A DNA stretch of 64,000 nt from Halobacterium litoreum (GTDB lineage: Archaea > Halobacteriota > Halobacteria > Halobacteriales > Halobacteriaceae), in contig NZ_CP089466.1 of NCBI RefSeq assembly GCF_021233415.1, forward strand, positions 1,116,001-1,180,000, given 5' to 3'. The notes beneath the pieces were generated by a model. It saw only the letters and a list, made by a program, of their open reading frames with translations, did no database searches and had not been told where the DNA came from. Below, piece by piece: positions 61,237 through 64,000 of this stretch; the first letter of the stretch is position 1, and every line of letters begins with the position of its first letter. The position numbers and the translations under genes were made by a program.

Positions 61237-61809
61237 ATGACGGACGCCGCGCTCGGTCCGGACGCCGACGTCCACGCCGACGCCGTCCTCGGCGAGGGCG
61301 ACGGCGAACGCCCGCGAATCGGCGCCGACGCGACGATTCGCCGCGACACCATCGTCTACGCCGACGTGGACATCGGCGACGGCTTCGTCACCGGTCACGG
61401 CGCGCTCGTCCGCGAGGACACCACCATCGGCGACGACGCGCTCGTCGGCACGCACGCCGTCGTCGACGGCGCGTGTACGCTCGGGGACGACGTCAGCCTC
61501 CAGACCGGCGTCTACCTCCCCCGGAACACGACGGTGGGCGACCGCGTGTTCTTCGGGCCCCACGCCGTCCTGACGAACGACCCGTACCCCCTCCGGGCGG
61601 ACGCCGACCTCGAGGGACCGACAATCGAGGACGACGTGTCCGTCGGCGCGAACGCCACGATTCTGCCGGGCGTCACCGTCGGCGAGGGCGCGTTCGTCGC
61701 GGCGAACGCCGTCGTCACCGAGGACGTGCCCCCGGAGACGCTCGCGGTTGGCGCGCCGGCCGTCCACGAACCGCTCCCCGAGGCGCTCGCCGGAGGGAAC
61801 GGCCCGTGA
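61237..61809 (+). CDS. Hexapeptide-repeat N-acetyltransferase, WbpD/WlbB-like
   Basis: A 190-residue left-handed beta-helix enzyme with tandem hexapeptides (IGADATIRRDTIVYADVDIG; VTGHGALVREDTTIGDDALV; GPTIEDDVSVGANATILPGV; VGEGAFVAANAVVTEDVPPE) and the loop FGPHAVLTNDPYP. WbpD-type enzymes acetylate the 3-amino group of a UDP-2-acetamido-3-amino-uronic acid. It is the first of four overlapping genes whose order fits that pathway; the assignment rests on context. A longer frame upstream to 61087 is not supported by hexapeptide sequence. Confidence 0.85.
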   Translation: MTDAALGPDADVHADAVLGEGDGERPRIGADATIRRDTIVYADVDIGDGFVTGHGALVREDTTIGDDALVGTHAVVDGACTLGDDVSLQTGVYLPRNTTVGDRVFFGPHAVLTNDPYPLRADADLEGPTIEDDVSVGANATILPGVTVGEGAFVAANAVVTEDVPPETLAVGAPAVHEPLPEALAGGNGP

Positions 61810-62924
61810 TTCCCATCGCCGCCCCCGAGGTCGGGGACGCCGAACGCGAGGGCGTCCGCGAGGTGCTGGACTCCGGCCAACTCGCGGACGGCCCGGTCGT
61901 CCGCGAGTTCGAGGACGAGTTCGCGGACTTCTGTGGCACCGACCACGCCGTCGCCACGACGAACGGGACGACCGCGCTCCACGCCGCCTTCGAGGCGCTC
62001 GGCGTCGGGCCGGGAGACACGGTGGTGACGACGCCGTTCTCGTTCGTCGCGAGCGCGAACGCGATTCGGCACGCGGGCGCCGAACCCGTCTTCGCCGACG
62101 TCGACCCGGACACGCTCACGCTCGACCCCGACGCCGTCGCCGACGTGGCGGCGCGCCGCGACGACGTGGTCGCCGTCCTCGCCGTCCACCTCTACGGCGC
62201 GCCCGCCGCGATGCGCGACCTGCGGGACGTCGCCGACGACCACGGCCTCGCGCTCGTGGAGGACGCCGCGCAGGCCCACGGCGCGGAGTACCGCGGCGAC
62301 CGCGTCGGCTCGCTCGGCGACGTCGCCTGCTTCTCGTTTTACCCGACGAAGAACATGACGTCGGGCGAGGGCGGGATGGTCACCACCGACCACGACGCGC
62401 TCGCCCAGCGCGTCCGGCGCTTCTGCGACCACGGCCGCACGCAGGGGTACGCCCACGTCCAACTCGGCCACAACTTCCGGATGACGAGTCTCTGTGCCGC
62501 CATCGGACGGGCGCAACTGGAGAAACTCCCCGCGTACAACGACGCGCGCCGCGAGCACGCCGCCGCCCTCGACGCCGGCCTCGCCGGGACGAGCGTCGAG
62601 ACGCCGTCGGTCCCCGCCGACGCCCGCTCGGTCTTCCACCAGTACACCGTCCGGAGCGACCACCGGGACGCGCTCGCCGACCACCTCGCGGAGCGCGGCG
62701 TGGACACGGGCGTCTACTACCCGACGCCGATTCACCGCCAGCCGGCGTACGCCGACGTGCACGCCGAACTCCCGGTCGCCGAGCGCGCCGCCGACCGCGT
62801 GCTCTCGCTCCCGGTCCACCCCGACCTCTCGGCCCGCGACCTCGACCGCGTCGTCGCCGCCGTCGAGTCCTTCGACGCCGCGCGAGACACCGCGACCGCC
62901 CGCCGGGGCGTGATGGACTCGTGA
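61806..62924 (+). CDS. DegT/DnrJ/EryC1/StrS sugar aminotransferase, WbpE-like
   Basis: A 372-residue PLP enzyme from GTG 61806 (overlaps the previous stop, GTGA): IPIAAPEVGDAEREGVREVL, TTNGTTALHAAFEALGVGPG, LALVEDAAQAHGAEYRG with the PLP-ring Asp, and catalytic Lys182 in SFYPTKNMTSGEGG. It would transfer an amino group from glutamate to the 3-keto sugar nucleotide made by the adjacent oxidoreductase. Confidence 0.93.
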   Translation: MIPIAAPEVGDAEREGVREVLDSGQLADGPVVREFEDEFADFCGTDHAVATTNGTTALHAAFEALGVGPGDTVVTTPFSFVASANAIRHAGAEPVFADVDPDTLTLDPDAVADVAARRDDVVAVLAVHLYGAPAAMRDLRDVADDHGLALVEDAAQAHGAEYRGDRVGSLGDVACFSFYPTKNMTSGEGGMVTTDHDALAQRVRRFCDHGRTQGYAHVQLGHNFRMTSLCAAIGRAQLEKLPAYNDARREHAAALDAGLAGTSVETPSVPADARSVFHQYTVRSDHRDALADHLAERGVDTGVYYPTPIHRQPAYADVHAELPVAERAADRVLSLPVHPDLSARDLDRVVAAVESFDAARDTATARRGVMDS

Positions 62925-63895
62925 CCGACGCTCCGCTCAGCGTGGGCGTAATCGGCGTCGGGAGCATGGGCCGGAACCACGTCCGCGTCTACCGCGAACT
63001 CGCGGAGACCGACCTCGTCGGCGTCGCGGACGCCGACCGCGAGGCGGCCGAACGCGTGGCCGGCGAGTACGGCACCGAGGCGTTCGCCACCGGCGACCTG
63101 CTCTCGCGGGTCGACGCCGTCTCCGTCGCCGTGCCCACGTCTGCCCACGCGCCGCTGGTCGCGGACGCCATCGACGCGGGCGTCCACGTCCTCGTCGAGA
63201 AGCCGTTCGTCGCGGACCCCGAGGAGGGCAGGGCGCTCGCCGACGCCGCGCGCGACGCCGGCGTCACACTCCAGGTCGGGCACGTCGAGCGATTCAATCC
63301 GGCAGTCCGGACGCTCGCGTCCATCCTGCCGGGCCTCGACGTCATCGCCGTGACTGCCGAGCGCCTCGGGCCGCCCGTGGACCGCGACCTCGACGCGAGC
63401 GTCGTCTCCGATTTGATGATTCACGACATCGACGTGGCGTGCGCGATGCTCGACGCCGACCCGATTTCGGTCTCGGCCTCCGGCACCGCGGACGGCGAGT
63501 ACGCGACCGCGCACTGCTCGTTCGAGGGCGGCGTCGTCGCCTCACTCACCGCGAGCAGGGTCACCCAACAGAAGGTCCGGCGCTTCGCCGTGACCGCCCG
63601 CGAGTGCCGCGTCACGGTGGACTACCTCGACCAGTCCGTCGAGATTCACCGGAGTTCGACGCCCGAGTACGTCGCCACGAACGGCGACCTCAGGCACCGC
63701 ACCGAGAGCGTCGTGGAGCGCCCGCTCGTGGAGAACGGCGAACCCCTGAAACACGAACTCGCGTCGTTCGCGGACGCCGCGCGGAACGGCACCGACCCCG
63801 TCGTCACCGCCGAGGACGGCGTGCGCGCGGTCGAACTCGCGTCCTGCATCGAGGGACTGGTCGCCACCCGCGACACCGCGGAGGTGTGGACGTGA
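62921..63895 (+). CDS. Gfo/Idh/MocA family sugar-nucleotide oxidoreductase, WbpB-like
   Basis: A 324-residue protein from GTG 62921 (overlaps the previous stop). N-terminal Rossmann motif VGVIGVGSMGRNHVRVYREL, active-site EKPF segment (VHVLVEKPFVADPEEG), QVGHVERFNPAVRTL and DLMIHDIDVACAMLDADP with the catalytic Asp/His pair. It would oxidise C3 of a UDP-acetamido-uronic acid, preparing it for amination. Overlaps the next dehydrogenase gene by 4 nt. Confidence 0.9.
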   Translation: MTDAPLSVGVIGVGSMGRNHVRVYRELAETDLVGVADADREAAERVAGEYGTEAFATGDLLSRVDAVSVAVPTSAHAPLVADAIDAGVHVLVEKPFVADPEEGRALADAARDAGVTLQVGHVERFNPAVRTLASILPGLDVIAVTAERLGPPVDRDLDASVVSDLMIHDIDVACAMLDADPISVSASGTADGEYATAHCSFEGGVVASLTASRVTQQKVRRFAVTARECRVTVDYLDQSVEIHRSSTPEYVATNGDLRHRTESVVERPLVENGEPLKHELASFADAARNGTDPVVTAEDGVRAVELASCIEGLVATRDTAEVWT

Positions 63896-64000
63896 CCCGG
63901 CGCCTCTACGGGTCGACGGCCGCGACGGACACCCAACGCGAGTGGTTCCGCACCGGCGACGTGCCGGTCGCGGTGTACGGTCTCGGGAAGATGGGGCTGC
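63892..64000 (+). CDS. Nucleotide-sugar dehydrogenase (partial, cut by window end)
   Basis: Thirty-six codons from GTG 63892 read RRLYGSTAATDTQREWFRTG then VPVAVYGLGKMGL, where GLGKMG is the NAD-binding loop of UDP-glucose/UDP-ManNAc/UDP-GlcNAc dehydrogenases. By position this would be the WbpA-like step that makes the uronic acid used by the three preceding enzymes. The rest of the gene lies beyond the window. Confidence 0.82.
   Translation, partial: MTRRLYGSTAATDTQREWFRTGDVPVAVYGLGKMGL

Noticed and set aside
1-64000. CRISPR arrays, insertion sequences, prophage or conjugation genes
   Set aside because: No regularly spaced repeats, no transposase or integrase frame with recognisable motifs, and no terminal inverted repeats with target duplications were found on reading both strands.

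Overview
The window comes from a haloarchaeon (order Halobacteriales; the genus cannot be fixed from the sequence alone). Evidence: very high GC, strongly acidic predicted proteins, Tat (twin-arginine) signals and lipoboxes on exported proteins, PGF-CTERM anchors, archaeal markers (GatE, FEN-1, SRP19, Gar1, Trm5, diphthine synthase, P0/L12 stalk operon, DRG GTPase), halocyanin, dodecin and HalOD1 proteins. Many genes have a TATA-like element about 25-31 nt before the start codon, meaning leaderless transcripts. No IS element, CRISPR array, rRNA gene or origin was seen; one tRNA gene (Thr, anticodon CGT) is present.

Layout. 0-9.3 kb: RNA methyltransferase, MaoC hydratase, Spo0M-like protein, DMT exporter, AsnC-type regulator, gatE, a low-GC orphan, a pair of bacterial-PH membrane proteins and fumarase. 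9.4-13.7 kb: a four-gene carbohydrate-type ABC importer. 13.8-23 kb: small housekeeping and membrane genes including FEN-1, an ornithine cyclodeaminase-family enzyme, a presenilin-type protease and srp19-gar1. 23-29.1 kb: btuF divergent from btuC-btuD (cobalamin uptake) around a symmetric TATA palindrome, then a large anchored HExxH surface protein and a nuclease lipoprotein. 29.1-35 kb: DUF4396 protein, tRNA-Thr with partial copies of its 3' end, trm5, dph5, trmO, a double-VOC protein and the DRG GTPase. 35.2-38.3 kb: rpl11 and the rpl1-rpl10-rpl12 operon with its leader. 39.7-44.9 kb: pstS-C-A-B plus a half-length PhoU. 45-57 kb: methyltransferases, dodecin overlapping halocyanin, exported beta-helix protein, alkaline-phosphatase-superfamily protein with a FemAB-like partner, assorted small genes, Hsp20 and a BKACE enzyme. 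57.3-64 kb: FemAB/GNAT-like protein, a second beta-helix lipoprotein, a polysaccharide deacetylase, and a tight operon (acetyltransferase, aminotransferase, Gfo/Idh oxidoreductase, nucleotide-sugar dehydrogenase cut by the window end) matching the WbpD-E-B-A logic for a diacetamido-uronic acid sugar nucleotide.

Most interesting signals: (1) an eroded second copy of the rpl11 3' end just after rpl11, differing almost only at wobble bases, which looks like a gene-replacement scar; (2) direct and inverted fragments of the tRNA-Thr 3' end beside the intact gene, like an integration-site remnant; (3) the perfect 10-bp TATA palindrome exactly centred between the btuF and btuC start codons; (4) a recurrent C[CT]ATWACAATG promoter-like element, partly joined to hairpin-rich intergenic stretches, before surface-related genes; (5) two homologous exported beta-helix proteins bordering a surface-glycan island, one carrying a triple C-terminal module.
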